This document shows positions 1 through 8,912 of a stretch of DNA of 34,921 nucleotides, in pieces. Under the pieces are notes generated by a model. The model did no database searches. It was not told the DNA's origin and was given only the letters and a program-made list of their open reading frames with translations. The stretch is from Streptosporangium amethystogenes (GTDB taxonomy: Bacteria; Actinomycetota; Actinomycetes; Streptosporangiales; Streptosporangiaceae): positions 1 through 34,921 of the forward strand of contig NZ_JOEQ01000050.1 of assembly GCF_000721075.1 (NCBI RefSeq). The letters run 5' to 3'. The translations under genes were made by a program, and so were the position numbers. Positions within the stretch are counted from its first letter, which is position 1. Each line of letters starts with the position of its first letter.

Positions 1-2
1 CC

Positions 3-197
3 CCCGATCGCCTGCAGTGGGCGATGAACCACTGCCTGGCGCAGATCGGGATCGAGCGCGCCGAGCACCGCGCCCGTGCGATCGACATCGGCGAGCGCCT
101 GGAGGTGCTCAAGGACTACCCGACTTCCCCGGGCTGTACGTCTCCGTTCGCGCCTGTCTGGATCACCGAGATGGTGCGCAGACAGCCACGGTAAGAC
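3..197 (+). CDS. DNA alkylation repair protein (AlkD-like), C-terminal fragment
   Basis: This is the end of a gene that begins outside the window; 64 codons are visible before a TAA stop. The fragment reads as a short helical stretch followed by a tail with DYPTSPGCTSPFAP and then WITEMVRRQP. A 'DYPxPxGCTSPYAPxWI' tail is, as I remember it, typical of actinobacterial HEAT-like DNA alkylation repair proteins of the AlkD family, which excise positively charged alkylated bases. The catalytic part is not in view, so the family call rests only on this tail. No partner gene is apparent; the next gene points the other way. Confidence 0.6.
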
Positions 198-236
198 GGT
201 GAGCCGGCGGTGGCGAATGAGGGCGGCGAGCACTCC

Positions 237-1013
237 TCACTCCGCCCCGAGCCCGCCCCGGCCTCCTTGCGCGGCGGGCGACGGCGGGTAGTCGTCGACG
301 GTCATGGAGTTGTAGAGGCGTGCGCTCTTGGTGGTGAGGCGCAGGAGGGCGCGGCTGGGTCCCGCGGGCAGGGCGGAGATCAGGCGGGCGCCCTGGGCCA
401 GTCCCGACACGCCGAGGCGGGACGTGGGGATCAGGGTCTTCGCCGCGCTCAGCGCGACCGCGTGGCTGCCGCGCACGTGCTCCGCCATCGCGCGCTCGTA
501 GGCGAGGAAGGCGCGCTCGTGGTCGCAGCCCGCCCGCGCCAGCTCCCCGGCGAGGACGTACGCGCCGACGACGAGGTCGAAGCGGCGCGGCGCGGCGTTT
601 TCGAACCGCCCCTCGCCGTCGGGCGAGATCGCGGTGATCGAGTCACCGAAGACATACTCGACGTCGTCACGCGTGGCGTCGTAGTAGATCTCGCTCAGGT
701 CATCGCGCATGATCTCGACGTGCCGGTCGGAGGTGGCGCTGAAGATCTTGGAGAGGTCCGCCCGGACGGGACGTCGTGCGCCCTCCCGGTAGACGGTCAT
801 CCGGTTCGCGCCGGTGGCCCGCTCCTCGACGCGCGGGAGCACGCCCATCTTCTCCGAAATGTTCATCGCGGGCCGGAACAGGTCGACCGTGTGGCCGCCG
901 GTCCTGCGCAGGGTCGGCGCGCGCTCGACGACGGTGACGGAGAAGCCGTACCTGGTGAGCCAGTACGCCAGCACCGGACCGGCGACGCTGGCGCCGGAGA
1001 TGAGAATCCGCAC
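237..1013 (-). pseudogene. FAD-dependent monooxygenase with the central region deleted in frame
   Basis: The N-terminus has the Rossmann FAD-binding start of group A aromatic hydroxylases (ILISGASVAGPVLAYWL, then VVERAP). The C-terminus resembles the end of the same family (YVLAGELARAGCDHERAFLAYE). The section normally between them, including the second FAD motif (GDAA-type), is missing. The two halves meet at VVGA, a string that occurs in both the 'VVGADG' and the 'VVGAYVLAGEL' contexts of intact relatives, so a short-homology deletion is likely. The product is about 258 residues against roughly 400 for the family. I chose GTG at 1013 because AAGGAGG lies six bases before it; an upstream ATG at 1031 would place that Shine-Dalgarno sequence inside the gene. 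It follows the hydrolase gene directly and probably shares its transcript. It is unlikely to hydroxylate anything. Confidence 0.75.
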
Positions 1014-1031
1014 GGCACCCCTCCTTGTCAT

Positions 1032-1880
1032 TCAGTCCACCCGTACGGCGTGGACCGCGGTGAAGGCCAGCAGGAGGCCGGCGGTCCGCGGCGGATCCTC
1101 AAGCAGGGGCGAGTGCCCGAGACCGGGCAGCAACTCGACCTTCGCGCCCGGAACGGCGCGGTAGTCGGCGGCGGATGAGGATCGCCATCTGCGGTCGTCC
1201 TCGCCGAAGATCACCAGTAGCGGCTTGCCCAGGACCGTCAGCCGATCCGGCAGCGCCCGCTGCTCCAGGTAGGAGCGGGTGGCCTGCATCGTCGTGGTGA
1301 GCGTGTGGTAGGTCATAACACGCACCTCGTCCAGGAGTTCGTCGGGGATCCGGTAGCCCGCGCGGCTGAAACCGGTGCTCGCGAACCGGCGGATCTGCTC
1401 GTCGGTCAGCGGCCACTGCGAGGGGCCGATCGCGGCGGATTCCGGTGCGATGAAGGCGTCCAGACTGGGGCCGGTGTTGACGAGCGCGAGCGCGGCCACC
1501 AGGTCGGGCCGCTGTTCGGCGAGGGCGGTGGCGACCACGCCGCCGCTGGAATGACCGACGACCACGGCGTGCTCGACGCCGATCCGGTCCAGTGCCACGC
1601 CGGCCCGGCGTGCCTGGTCCGGGATCGTGTAGCTGCGGTCGGCCGGCTTGGCCGACCGGCCGTGCCCGAGCAGGTCGATCCGGATGACGCGGTGAGATCC
1701 GGTCAGCAGCGGAACCAGCGGGTCCCACGAGCGGGTCGAGGATGCGGACCCGTGGATGAGCAGGAGTGCGGGGGCGTCGCGGGGGCCGTCCTGGCACATG
1801 TGGATGTCGCCGTCGTCCAGCGACAGGATCGAACTCTCGGTGCCGCCGTTCACGTACGGGCCGCCGTCAGAAACAGTCAT
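1032..1880 (-). CDS. alpha/beta hydrolase
   Basis: A 282-residue alpha/beta-hydrolase-fold protein. The oxyanion-hole segment LLIHGSAS is at about residues 40-47 and the nucleophile elbow GHSSGG is at 109-114 with Ser111. The acid is probably in FGEDD (Asp228 or 229) and the catalytic His is in GLGHSPL (His256). The triad is complete, so the enzyme should be active; substrate unknown. There is no signal peptide, so it is probably cytoplasmic. It is the first gene of a two-gene unit with the damaged monooxygenase, and its stop almost touches the monooxygenase reading frame. It is divergent from the AraC-type gene at 1958 with a 77-base gap, an arrangement that suggests control by that regulator. 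Confidence 0.85.
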   Translation of the reverse strand: MTVSDGGPYVNGGTESSILSLDDGDIHMCQDGPRDAPALLLIHGSASSTRSWDPLVPLLTGSHRVIRIDLLGHGRSAKPADRSYTIPDQARRAGVALDRIGVEHAVVVGHSSGGVVATALAEQRPDLVAALALVNTGPSLDAFIAPESAAIGPSQWPLTDEQIRRFASTGFSRAGYRIPDELLDEVRVMTYHTLTTTMQATRSYLEQRALPDRLTVLGKPLLVIFGEDDRRWRSSSAADYRAVPGAKVELLPGLGHSPLLEDPPRTAGLLLAFTAVHAVRVD

Positions 1881-1957
1881 GAGCCCACTGTCACAGCCGG
1901 TACCCGCCGACGGATTGGACGAATGTTCCCCTCAGCCGGCTCATGTAGCTTGGGACG

Positions 1958-2830
1958 GTGCGGACGTTCGTGCACGGCGCGGTTGTGTGGGACGTCGCGT
2001 GCCCGCGGCGGCCCAGCCGGGTGGCCGGTGTCACCATGGCCGGGTTCCGTGTCCGTGACCTCGACGCGCTCCGGATGGTCCCGCACCCGGCCGTGACGCT
2101 GCTCCTGGAGTTCGGCGCCGGCTCGCCCGTCCTTGGCTGTGCCGCCGGGCGGCAGCAGCGGGGAAGCATGGTCGCCGGGCCCGGGGTCGGGTCCGGAGGC
2201 GCGGTCCGGGCGTGGGGAGAGAACGTCGAGTGCGTGCAGGTGCGGCTGTCCCCGGTGATCGCACGCGCGGTTCTGGGCGCCTCCCCCGCCGACTTCGACG
2301 GTGCCCTCGTGTCCCTTGAGGACCTGTGGGGCCGGGAGGCGTCCCGGATCAGCGAGCGACTGGGCGATGTCTCGTCGTGGCAGGATCGCTTCGCGTTGGC
2401 GGACGCGCTGCTCGCCCGCCGGCATGAGGCGGGGCCGCCGGTGGACCCGGAGGTGGCCTGGGCCTGGCACCGGATCGTCGGCAGCCGTGGCCGGGCCCGG
2501 GTCGACGGACTCGCGGCCGAGGTCGGGTGGAGCCGTAAGCGGCTGTGGTCCCGGTTCCGGTCGCAGCTCGGCCTGCCGCCCAAGCGCGCCGTGAAGCTGG
2601 TCCGCTTCGACCATGCCGCCCACCGCCTGGTCGCGGGTGAAAGCGCGGCCCAGGTCGCGGCCGACGCCGGCTACGCCGACCAGTCCCACCTGCATCGGGA
2701 CGTCATGGCGTTCACCGGGGCAACCCCCGCGACCGTGGCGGGCGAGCCGTTTCTCGCCGTTGACGACATCGCGTGGCCCGGTGGTGCCCAGGCTGAGCCG
2801 AGCGTGGTTCCGTGGACATCTGTCACATAG
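1958..2830 (+). CDS. AraC-family transcriptional regulator
   Basis: About 290 residues. The C-terminal third holds two helix-turn-helix units of the AraC/XylS type: RVDGLAAEVGWSRKRLWSRF, then the second unit around SAAQVAADAGYADQSHLHRDVMAFTGATPATV. The second unit carries the family's signature spacing of a 'GYADQSHLxRxF'-like helix. The N-terminal part is a divergent sensor domain that I cannot assign to a ligand. The GTG start has TAGCTT six bases before it and only a weak Shine-Dalgarno sequence, compatible with a leaderless transcript. It most likely controls the divergent hydrolase/monooxygenase pair. Confidence 0.85.
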   Translation: MRTFVHGAVVWDVACPRRPSRVAGVTMAGFRVRDLDALRMVPHPAVTLLLEFGAGSPVLGCAAGRQQRGSMVAGPGVGSGGAVRAWGENVECVQVRLSPVIARAVLGASPADFDGALVSLEDLWGREASRISERLGDVSSWQDRFALADALLARRHEAGPPVDPEVAWAWHRIVGSRGRARVDGLAAEVGWSRKRLWSRFRSQLGLPPKRAVKLVRFDHAAHRLVAGESAAQVAADAGYADQSHLHRDVMAFTGATPATVAGEPFLAVDDIAWPGGAQAEPSVVPWTSVT

Positions 2831-2904
2831 CCGGCGGTACACAACGTTCCATGTGTGGTCAGCAGGCCTGAAGATTCTTCTCGATCGCCGTTCCTCGAAC
2901 CGGC

Positions 2905-3843
2905 TCAGCCGTTTTCGCGGGCGAGCCAGGCGACGGTCCGCCGTAGCCCTTCCTCCAGCCCGACGGTGGGCCGCCAGCCGAGGGTCTCGGCGGCGGTGGC
3001 CGGGTCGGCGATTCTGGCGCTGTCCAGCGGTCTGTCGGTGAGCGCGCCGTAGCGGGGGCCGATCCGGGCGCCGACGATCTCAGAGAGCAGGTCCACGGTG
3101 TCGCGGATCGAGGTGCCCGTCCCGGTGCCGATGTCGAAGGCGCGGCCCGCCACGTCCGGGGCCGAACCCGCCGCGAGGAAGGCGTCGACCACGTCGTCCA
3201 CGTACACCCAGTCGAGTTCGCGCGTCCCGCTGCCCAGCTCGGGCTCCTGGCCGCGCAGCAGGGACAGTGTCACGTAGGGGACCAGCTTCAGGGTGTCCTG
3301 GTGGCCGGGGCCGTAGACCATGCCGATCCGCAGGTTGCAGACCTGGACGCCCCACAGGTGGTGGAACATCCGCGCGTAGCCGTCGGCGGCCCACTTGGAG
3401 GCCGCGTAGGGCGAGGACGGTGCCCTGTCGCCCTCCTCGGGCCGTAGCTCCTCCAGCGAGCCCGCCAGCACCACCCGGGTTCCCGGGGCGTCGGTGACCG
3501 CTGTGAGCAGGTTGACCACGCCGGTGAGGTTGCTGTGCAGCATCGGCAGCACCAGCCGGGGGTCCCTGGCCCCGGCGACCTCGCTGGCCAGGTGGAACAC
3601 GACCTCCGGGCGGACGGAGGTGAGGAGCTTCTGCACCGCGCCCTCGTCGGCGACGTCGGCGACGTGCCAGGTCTCGCCGTCCGCGCTCTCCCTGACCCGG
3701 CGGCCGACCGCGTGCACCCGCGCGCCGCACGCGCCCAGGCGTCGCACCAGGTGTGCCCCGATGAAGCCGCCGGCTCCCGTCACCAGCACCCGCCTCCCGC
3801 GCCAGTGATCCTCTGCTCCGTGTACGGGGGCCGGGCTTCGCAT
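2905..3843 (-). CDS. NAD-dependent epimerase/dehydratase (extended SDR)
   Basis: 312 residues. The NAD(P)-binding TGAGGFIG motif lies at about 22-29, the active-site pair Tyr146 and Lys150 in SPYAASK, and a Ser in LAGSLEE near 129. The order and spacing match extended short-chain dehydrogenases that epimerise or dehydrate nucleotide sugars (GalE/RmlB-like). The later NLRIGMVYGPG and ELDWVYVDDVVDAF segments are also typical of the class. The ATG start is preceded by GGGAGAG. There are no glycosyltransferase neighbours, so the sugar substrate cannot be inferred. It appears to be transcribed alone. Confidence 0.85.
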   Translation of the reverse strand: MRSPAPVHGAEDHWRGRRVLVTGAGGFIGAHLVRRLGACGARVHAVGRRVRESADGETWHVADVADEGAVQKLLTSVRPEVVFHLASEVAGARDPRLVLPMLHSNLTGVVNLLTAVTDAPGTRVVLAGSLEELRPEEGDRAPSSPYAASKWAADGYARMFHHLWGVQVCNLRIGMVYGPGHQDTLKLVPYVTLSLLRGQEPELGSGTRELDWVYVDDVVDAFLAAGSAPDVAGRAFDIGTGTGTSIRDTVDLLSEIVGARIGPRYGALTDRPLDSARIADPATAAETLGWRPTVGLEEGLRRTVAWLARENG

Positions 3844-3934
3844 CTGAGCTCTCCCTGTTCGAGCGAGGTTCTGCAGGAATTCATACCGTGCGACGCCGGA
3901 TATCGGCAGGCATTGCCGAGAATCCGGGAAAAGC

Positions 3935-3966
3935 GATGAGGCCCGCTCCGAAGAGCGGGCCTCATC
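3935..3966 (-). terminator. rho-independent terminator of the korAB operon
   Basis: A perfect 14-base-pair stem with a four-base loop. Read on the minus strand the loop is TTCG and the stem is followed by GCTTTTCC. A UUCG tetraloop plus a short U run just after the korB stop makes this a strong intrinsic terminator. Confidence 0.9.
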
Positions 3967-3985
3967 ACGTGGTACGGGTATCGGG

Positions 3986-5050
3986 TCAGCCGATACGCCA
4001 GGTGTCCCCGCCGAGCAGCAGGTCGTTCAGGTCGCCGGGACCCCGCTCGTCGACGGCCTCCTGGAGTTGCTCGGCCATGAGCTCGTCGTAGGAGGGGCGT
4101 TCGACGCTGCGGAAGACGCCGATCGGGACGTGCTCGAAGGCGGGCTCGTCCAGCCGGGAGAGCGCGAAGGCCAGCGAGGGGTCGACCCGGTGGGCGTCGT
4201 GCACGAGGATCTCGTCCTCGCTCACCGACGACCTCGGCACGACCTCGATGCCGCCGTCGGCCGCCCGGCGCACCGCCTTGGAAGCCGAGGCGATGGGCCG
4301 GCCGTGCTCCAGGCGGAGCGTGATGTCGTCACGCCGCTCCGGGTCCTTCAACTGCTCGAAGGCGTTGTCGTTGAAGATGTTGCAGTTCTGGTAGATCTCG
4401 ACCAGCGAGGTGCCCCGGTGCTCGGCGGCCTCGCGCAGCACCGACTGCAGGTGCTTGCGGTCGGAGTCGATGGTCCTGGCCACGAAGGAGGCCTCGGCGC
4501 CGATGGCCAGCGAGATCGGGTTGAACGGCTTGTCCAGCGAGCCCATCGGGGTGGACTTCGTGATCTTGCCGACCTCGGAGGTCGGGGAGTACTGGCCCTT
4601 GGTGAGACCGTAGATCCTGTTGTTGAACAGCAGGATGTTCAGGTTGACGTTGCGGCGCAGCGCGTGGATGAGGTGGTTACCGCCGATGGACAGCGAGTCG
4701 CCGTCACCGGTGATCACCCAGACCGACAGGTCGGGACGCGAGGCGGCCAGGCCGGTCGCGATCGCCGGGGCGCGGCCGTGGATCGAGTGGAACCCGTAGG
4801 TGTCCATGTAGTACGGGAACCGCGAGGAGCAGCCGATGCCCGAGACGAACACCATGTTCTCGCGCTTGAGGCCGAGCTCGGGCACGAACGACTGGACCGC
4901 GGCCAGGATGGCGTAGTCACCGCATCCGGGGCACCAGCGGACCTCCTGGTCGGTCTTGAAGTCCTTCATGCCGAGCTTGACCTCGGACTTCGGGACCAGC
5001 GAGAGCCCCCCGCCGGTTCCGGGGACGGACAATTCGGTACCACTACTCAC
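3986..5050 (-). CDS. korB: 2-oxoacid:ferredoxin oxidoreductase, beta subunit
   Basis: 354 residues. Cysteine ligands for the [4Fe-4S] cluster are visible at about Cys40 and Cys43 (WCPGCGDY), Cys74 (GIGCSS) and Cys223 (YQNCNIF). The thiamine-diphosphate/Mg site is GDGDS at 115-119 followed by the NN pair near 143. These are the hallmarks of the small catalytic subunit that, with KorA, decarboxylates 2-oxoglutarate (or a related 2-oxoacid) with CoA and passes electrons to ferredoxin. The GTG start overlaps the end of korA by eight bases, so translation is probably coupled. The gene ends just before a UUCG terminator. The 2-oxoglutarate preference is inferred from actinobacterial homologues, not read from the sequence. 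Confidence 0.95.
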   Translation of the reverse strand: MSSGTELSVPGTGGGLSLVPKSEVKLGMKDFKTDQEVRWCPGCGDYAILAAVQSFVPELGLKRENMVFVSGIGCSSRFPYYMDTYGFHSIHGRAPAIATGLAASRPDLSVWVITGDGDSLSIGGNHLIHALRRNVNLNILLFNNRIYGLTKGQYSPTSEVGKITKSTPMGSLDKPFNPISLAIGAEASFVARTIDSDRKHLQSVLREAAEHRGTSLVEIYQNCNIFNDNAFEQLKDPERRDDITLRLEHGRPIASASKAVRRAADGGIEVVPRSSVSEDEILVHDAHRVDPSLAFALSRLDEPAFEHVPIGVFRSVERPSYDELMAEQLQEAVDERGPGDLNDLLLGGDTWRIG

Positions 5051-6896
5051 TGTCGATCACGTCCTGGATCACGCCGGCAAGTTCTTCGGCCTTGAACGGA
5101 AGTCCGCGCACTCGGTTGTAGCTGATGATGTCGACCAGGAAGCGGGCGCGGAGCAGCAGCGCGAGCTGGCCGAGGTTGATCTCCGGCAGGAGCACCTTGT
5201 CGTAGGCGCGCAGCACCTCGCCGGTGTTGGCGGGCAGCGGGTTGACGTGCCGCAGGTGGGCCTGGGCGACCTTGCCGCCGGCCTTCCTGATGCGCCGCAC
5301 GGCCGCCGCGATCGGCCCGTAGGTGGACCCCCAGCCGAGCACCAGCACGCGGGCGTCGCCGTCGGGATCGTCGACCTCGAGCGCCGGGATGTCGTGGGCG
5401 ATCCCGTCGATCTTGGCCTGGCGGATCCTGACCATCCGGTCATGGTTGTCGGGATCGTAGGAGATGTTCCCGGTGCCCTCGGCCTTCTCGATGCCGCCGA
5501 TCCGGTGCTCCAGGCCGGCGGTGCCGGGAATCGCCCAGGGGCGGGCGAGGGTCTCGGAGTCGCGCTTGAACGGCAGGAAGGTCACGCCGTCCTCGGCGTT
5601 CGGTCCGGAGGCGAACTCGGTGGAGATGTCGGGCAGATCGGCGGCGTCGGGCACCTTCCACGGCTCGGAGCCGTTGGCGAGGTAGCCGTCGGAGAGCAGC
5701 ATGACCGGGGTGCGGTACTTCACCGCGATCCTGGCCGCCTCCACCGCCGCGTCGAAGCAGTCGGAGGGGGTCGAGGGGGCGATGATCGGCAGCGGCGACT
5801 CGCCGTTGCGGCCGTACATGGCCATCAGCAGGTCGGTCTGCTCGGTCTTGGTGGGCATGCCGGTGCTGGGACCCGCGCGCTGCACGTCGACCACGATGAG
5901 CGGCAGCTCGGTGGTCACCGCGAGGCCGACGGTCTCGGCCTTCAGCGCGACACCGGGCCCGGAGGTCGTCGTGATGCCCAGCGCGCCGCCGAAGGAGGCA
6001 CCGAGCGCCGCGCCGACGCCCGCGATCTCATCCTCGGCCTGGAAGGTGCGGATGCCGAACCGCTTGTGCTTGGAGAGCTCGTGCAGGATGTCGCTGGCCG
6101 GGGTGATCGGGTAGGACCCGAGGAAGAGCGGCAGCTTCGACTGCACCGAGGCGGCGATCAGGCCGTAGGCGAGCGCCTGGTTGCCGGAGATGTTGCGGTA
6201 CACGCCGGGGGCCAGTTTGGCCGGCTTGACCTCGTAGGAGACCGAGAAGGACTCGGTGGTCTCGCCGTAGTTCCAGCCCGCCTGGAAGGCGGCGATGTTG
6301 GCCTTGGCGATGTCGGGCTTCTTGGCGAACTTGGTCTCCAGGAACTGGATCGTCGCCTCGGTGGGACGGTGGTAGAGCCAGCTCAGCAGCCCGAGGGCGA
6401 ACATGTTCTTGGACCGCTCGGCGTCCTTCTTGGACAGCGCGAAGCCTTCGAGGGCCTTGACGGTCAGCGAGGTCAGCGGCACCGAGTGGATCCGCCACGC
6501 GGCGAGCGAGTCGTCTTCGAGCGGGCTGACGGCGTAGCCCACCTTCTGCAGGTTGCGCTTGGTGAACTCGTCGGTGTTGGCGATGATGTCGGCGCCGCGC
6601 GGCAGGTCCGAGAGGTTCGCCTTCAGCGCGGCGGGGTTCATCGCGACCAGGACGTTGGGCGCGTCACCCGGGGTGAGGATGTCATGGTCGGCGAAGTGGA
6701 GCTGGAAACTCGACACGCCCGGCAGGGTTCCTGCGGGGGCGCGGATCTCGGCGGGGAAGTTGGGGAGTGTCGACAGGTCGTTGCCGAACTCAGCCGTCCC
6801 GGCGGTGAAGCGGTCGCCGGTCAGCTGCATGCCGTCACCGGAGTCACCGGCAAAACGGATGATTACGCGTTCGAGTTGCTGAACCTGCTTGGTCAC
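5043..6896 (-). CDS. korA: 2-oxoacid:ferredoxin oxidoreductase, fused gamma-alpha subunit
   Basis: 617 residues. The N-terminal ~190 residues are the gamma domain (GDSGDGMQLTGDRF and the PAEIRAP segment). They are followed by the alpha pyrimidine-binding domain with YPITPASDILHEL, AEDEIAGVGAALGAS and TTSGPGVALKAE. The fused gamma-alpha layout is the KorA type found in mycobacteria and streptomycetes. The GTG start has GAGGAGGA about eight bases upstream. The gene overlaps korB and forms a two-gene operon with it. Reduced ferredoxin made here is a plausible electron source for the NADH-module-free complex I encoded 2 kb away; this link is inference from position. Confidence 0.95.
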   Translation of the reverse strand: MTKQVQQLERVIIRFAGDSGDGMQLTGDRFTAGTAEFGNDLSTLPNFPAEIRAPAGTLPGVSSFQLHFADHDILTPGDAPNVLVAMNPAALKANLSDLPRGADIIANTDEFTKRNLQKVGYAVSPLEDDSLAAWRIHSVPLTSLTVKALEGFALSKKDAERSKNMFALGLLSWLYHRPTEATIQFLETKFAKKPDIAKANIAAFQAGWNYGETTESFSVSYEVKPAKLAPGVYRNISGNQALAYGLIAASVQSKLPLFLGSYPITPASDILHELSKHKRFGIRTFQAEDEIAGVGAALGASFGGALGITTTSGPGVALKAETVGLAVTTELPLIVVDVQRAGPSTGMPTKTEQTDLLMAMYGRNGESPLPIIAPSTPSDCFDAAVEAARIAVKYRTPVMLLSDGYLANGSEPWKVPDAADLPDISTEFASGPNAEDGVTFLPFKRDSETLARPWAIPGTAGLEHRIGGIEKAEGTGNISYDPDNHDRMVRIRQAKIDGIAHDIPALEVDDPDGDARVLVLGWGSTYGPIAAAVRRIRKAGGKVAQAHLRHVNPLPANTGEVLRAYDKVLLPEINLGQLALLLRARFLVDIISYNRVRGLPFKAEELAGVIQDVIDSE

Positions 6897-7271
6897 AGCT
6901 CAGTCCTCCTCGACGCGACAGGGCGCCGTTGCTCGTGGCACATTCTTTTTTCCATGCTAGATCCTCGGGGTCACGCGTAGTCTTTTCGCGTTCCACTCGG
7001 CGGGGGAGAGCGACCCGTGTCGCGCATCCTCTGCGGCCGCTGAGTCGAAACCTGGGGCGCGGATGTCGCGTTTGCAGCCGGATCATGGCCTACGTGGAGG
7101 TCACGATCGCGGACGGCCGTCCCGACACAGCCCCGCCGCGAGCCGGCACAGGTCGACGTGCAGGCGGGCGAAGAGGACAGTTGAGGTCACGCTGCCCAAC
7201 TATATGTCCCGTCGTGGACGTGCTCTCATCGCCTCAGGCTATGGCCCCATAGCTCCAGGTTATGACATCGG
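6897..7271. other. Intergenic region between korA and the deacetylase gene
   Basis: About 375 bases with no convincing gene. Both flanking genes are on the minus strand, so this region should hold the korA promoter and the end of the deacetylase transcript. Just upstream of korA on the minus strand there is TAGCAT followed by an A-rich GGAAAAAAG stretch, a possible -10 region without a convincing -35. No clear terminator hairpin was found. Confidence 0.5.
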
Positions 7272-8744
7272 CTACCGGTCCAGTGCCGTCGAAACGCCCC
7301 CGGATTCGTAGATTCGGCCGGGCACCATCTCACCCAGGCCGTACAGCTCGGGGACAGTGACAAAGATATAGCCCGCCGCGGAGAGTCGGCGCAGGATTTC
7401 CGGGGCCGCGTCGACCGTCGCGGAGTGGGAGTCGTGCAGGAGAACGATCGCTCCGGGCTCGGCGCGGGCGACGGTCCGGTCGGCGATCGCCCGGGGGTCG
7501 GCGTCCTGCCGGTCCTCGCTGTCCACGTTCCAGCGCACCAGGGCCATGTTCAGGCGGCCCGCGATGGCGGCCACCTGGATGCCGCCGTCGCCGTACGGCG
7601 GGCGCATCAGGGTGGGGGCCTGGCCGATGGTCTGGGCGATCGTGTGCTGCGTGCGGATGAGCTGGTCGGAGATCTTGATGGAGGGCAGCATGGTGAGGTC
7701 GCGGTGGGACCAGCCGTGGTTGGCCACCAGGTGTCCCTCGTCGCGCATCCGCCTGAGCAGGTCGGGCCGTGCGGAGGCGTTGGAACCGATGCTGAAGAAG
7801 GTCGCCCTCGCCCCGTGGGCACGGAGGATGTCGAGCAGCCGCGAGGTCTCGGGGCCCGGCCCGTCGTCGTAGGTCAGCGCCACGCACCTGAGCCTCGCGC
7901 AGTCCACGCTGCCCGCCTTGGAACTGCGCGCCGGAGGCTTGTCGGTGCTCGCGGCCTTGATCTCCTCCCGCGACATGGGGACCGGAACCTTCTTCGCCTG
8001 CACGGCCGCGCGCTGTGCCCGCAGCCCGACCTCCGACAGCAGCGGCGCCGCGGTCGCGGACGGCACGGCGACCGCCACCCGGCCGGCGACCTCCAGCCCC
8101 ACCTGCTTGTCGTCGAACTCCACGACGAGGTCGCCGCGCGGGTTGAAACCGAGGGAGTCGAACATCTCCCGGTCCGGTCTGAGCGCGTTCGGGGTCACCA
8201 GCGGTCCCCGCAGCGCCAGCTCGCTCCTGACGATCCCGGCCAGCGTGACCAGCGCGGGACGGCCGGCGAGCAGGTCGGCGGAGTCGAGGACGCGCCCCTT
8301 CGTCCGGTCGTACCAGACGGTGGTGCGCGCCTCGCTCCAGCCCGACTCCATGGAGTGACCGATGCGCAGCCGTACTCCCAGGACCTCGGGGGACGCGGCG
8401 GCGAGCTGCCAGTCCACGTTGAACTCGGGCTTGGGCAGGGTGTCGGCGGGGGAGCCGGACCGGGTGAACCTGTCGAGCTCCTCGCTCACGGTCCCATGGA
8501 GCTTCTCGGTGAGGCGGGGAGCGTCGGCGACGGCCGGATAGACGGCGTGCACGTGCAGGTTTCCCGTCTCTCCGGAGAACAGGGTCCGGGTGTTCAGGCC
8601 CTGGACCGCGGAGGGGTCCACATAATTGATCAATGTGGGCTCCGAGGGCATGGGGGCCTGCGCGGAAGGGGGGTTGGCTACGCCGCAACCGGCGATCGTC
8701 ACGGCCATCCAGGCGATTCCTCCGATGAATCGCAGGTTAGGCAT
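7272..8744 (-). CDS. lipoprotein polysaccharide deacetylase (CE4/NodB fold)
   Basis: About 490 residues from ATG at 8744. That start gives a clean lipoprotein signal (MPNLRFIGGIAWMAVTIAGC, lipobox Cys20); a further upstream ATG would only add a poor leader. Residues ~45-250 resemble the DUF3298/RsiV-like domain seen in PdaC-type deacetylases. The NodB domain follows, with TYDDGP (291-296, base and metal Asp), His343 and His347 (HGWSH), RPPYG (381-385), Trp405/Asp408 and LLHD with His437. All catalytic motifs are present. It should act outside the membrane on peptidoglycan or another N-acetylated glycan. It is transcribed away from nuoA, with a 168-base gap shared by the two promoters. Confidence 0.9.
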   Translation of the reverse strand: MPNLRFIGGIAWMAVTIAGCGVANPPSAQAPMPSEPTLINYVDPSAVQGLNTRTLFSGETGNLHVHAVYPAVADAPRLTEKLHGTVSEELDRFTRSGSPADTLPKPEFNVDWQLAAASPEVLGVRLRIGHSMESGWSEARTTVWYDRTKGRVLDSADLLAGRPALVTLAGIVRSELALRGPLVTPNALRPDREMFDSLGFNPRGDLVVEFDDKQVGLEVAGRVAVAVPSATAAPLLSEVGLRAQRAAVQAKKVPVPMSREEIKAASTDKPPARSSKAGSVDCARLRCVALTYDDGPGPETSRLLDILRAHGARATFFSIGSNASARPDLLRRMRDEGHLVANHGWSHRDLTMLPSIKISDQLIRTQHTIAQTIGQAPTLMRPPYGDGGIQVAAIAGRLNMALVRWNVDSEDRQDADPRAIADRTVARAEPGAIVLLHDSHSATVDAAPEILRRLSAAGYIFVTVPELYGLGEMVPGRIYESGGVSTALDR

Positions 8745-8784
8745 GAAGTCACCATAGGGGCGGTAATAGTGCATTTACCCGGAT

Positions 8785-8813
8785 TTGAGATTAAGTGCAC
8801 GGAGGCTTTAGTG
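8785..8813 (+). promoter_or_regulatory. candidate promoter upstream of the nuo cluster
   Basis: TTGAGA at 8785-8790 is followed 16 bases later by TTTAGT, resembling a housekeeping promoter pointing at nuoA. A second AT-rich patch, TACTGCTATAGG at 8846-8856, is an alternative -10 region without an obvious -35. This is a weak pattern match only. Confidence 0.3.
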
Positions 8814-8912
8814 GCGGGCTTCGCCGCATGACGGGAAGGGCGGATACTGCTATAGGTAGGGCGTACGGCGGATCCGGCGAGTCCGTACGGCAGGCCCCGA
8901 AGAGGAGAGGCC

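Noticed and set aside
210..1178. Long plus-strand open frame over the monooxygenase
   Set aside because: It is the complement of the monooxygenase and hydrolase; composition is low-complexity (Gly/Arg/Asp-rich) with no domain. High GC creates such shadow frames throughout the window.
4956..6980. 674-codon plus-strand open frame opposite korA
   Set aside because: Shadow of korA; no motif, His/Gly/Arg-rich, no ribosome binding site.
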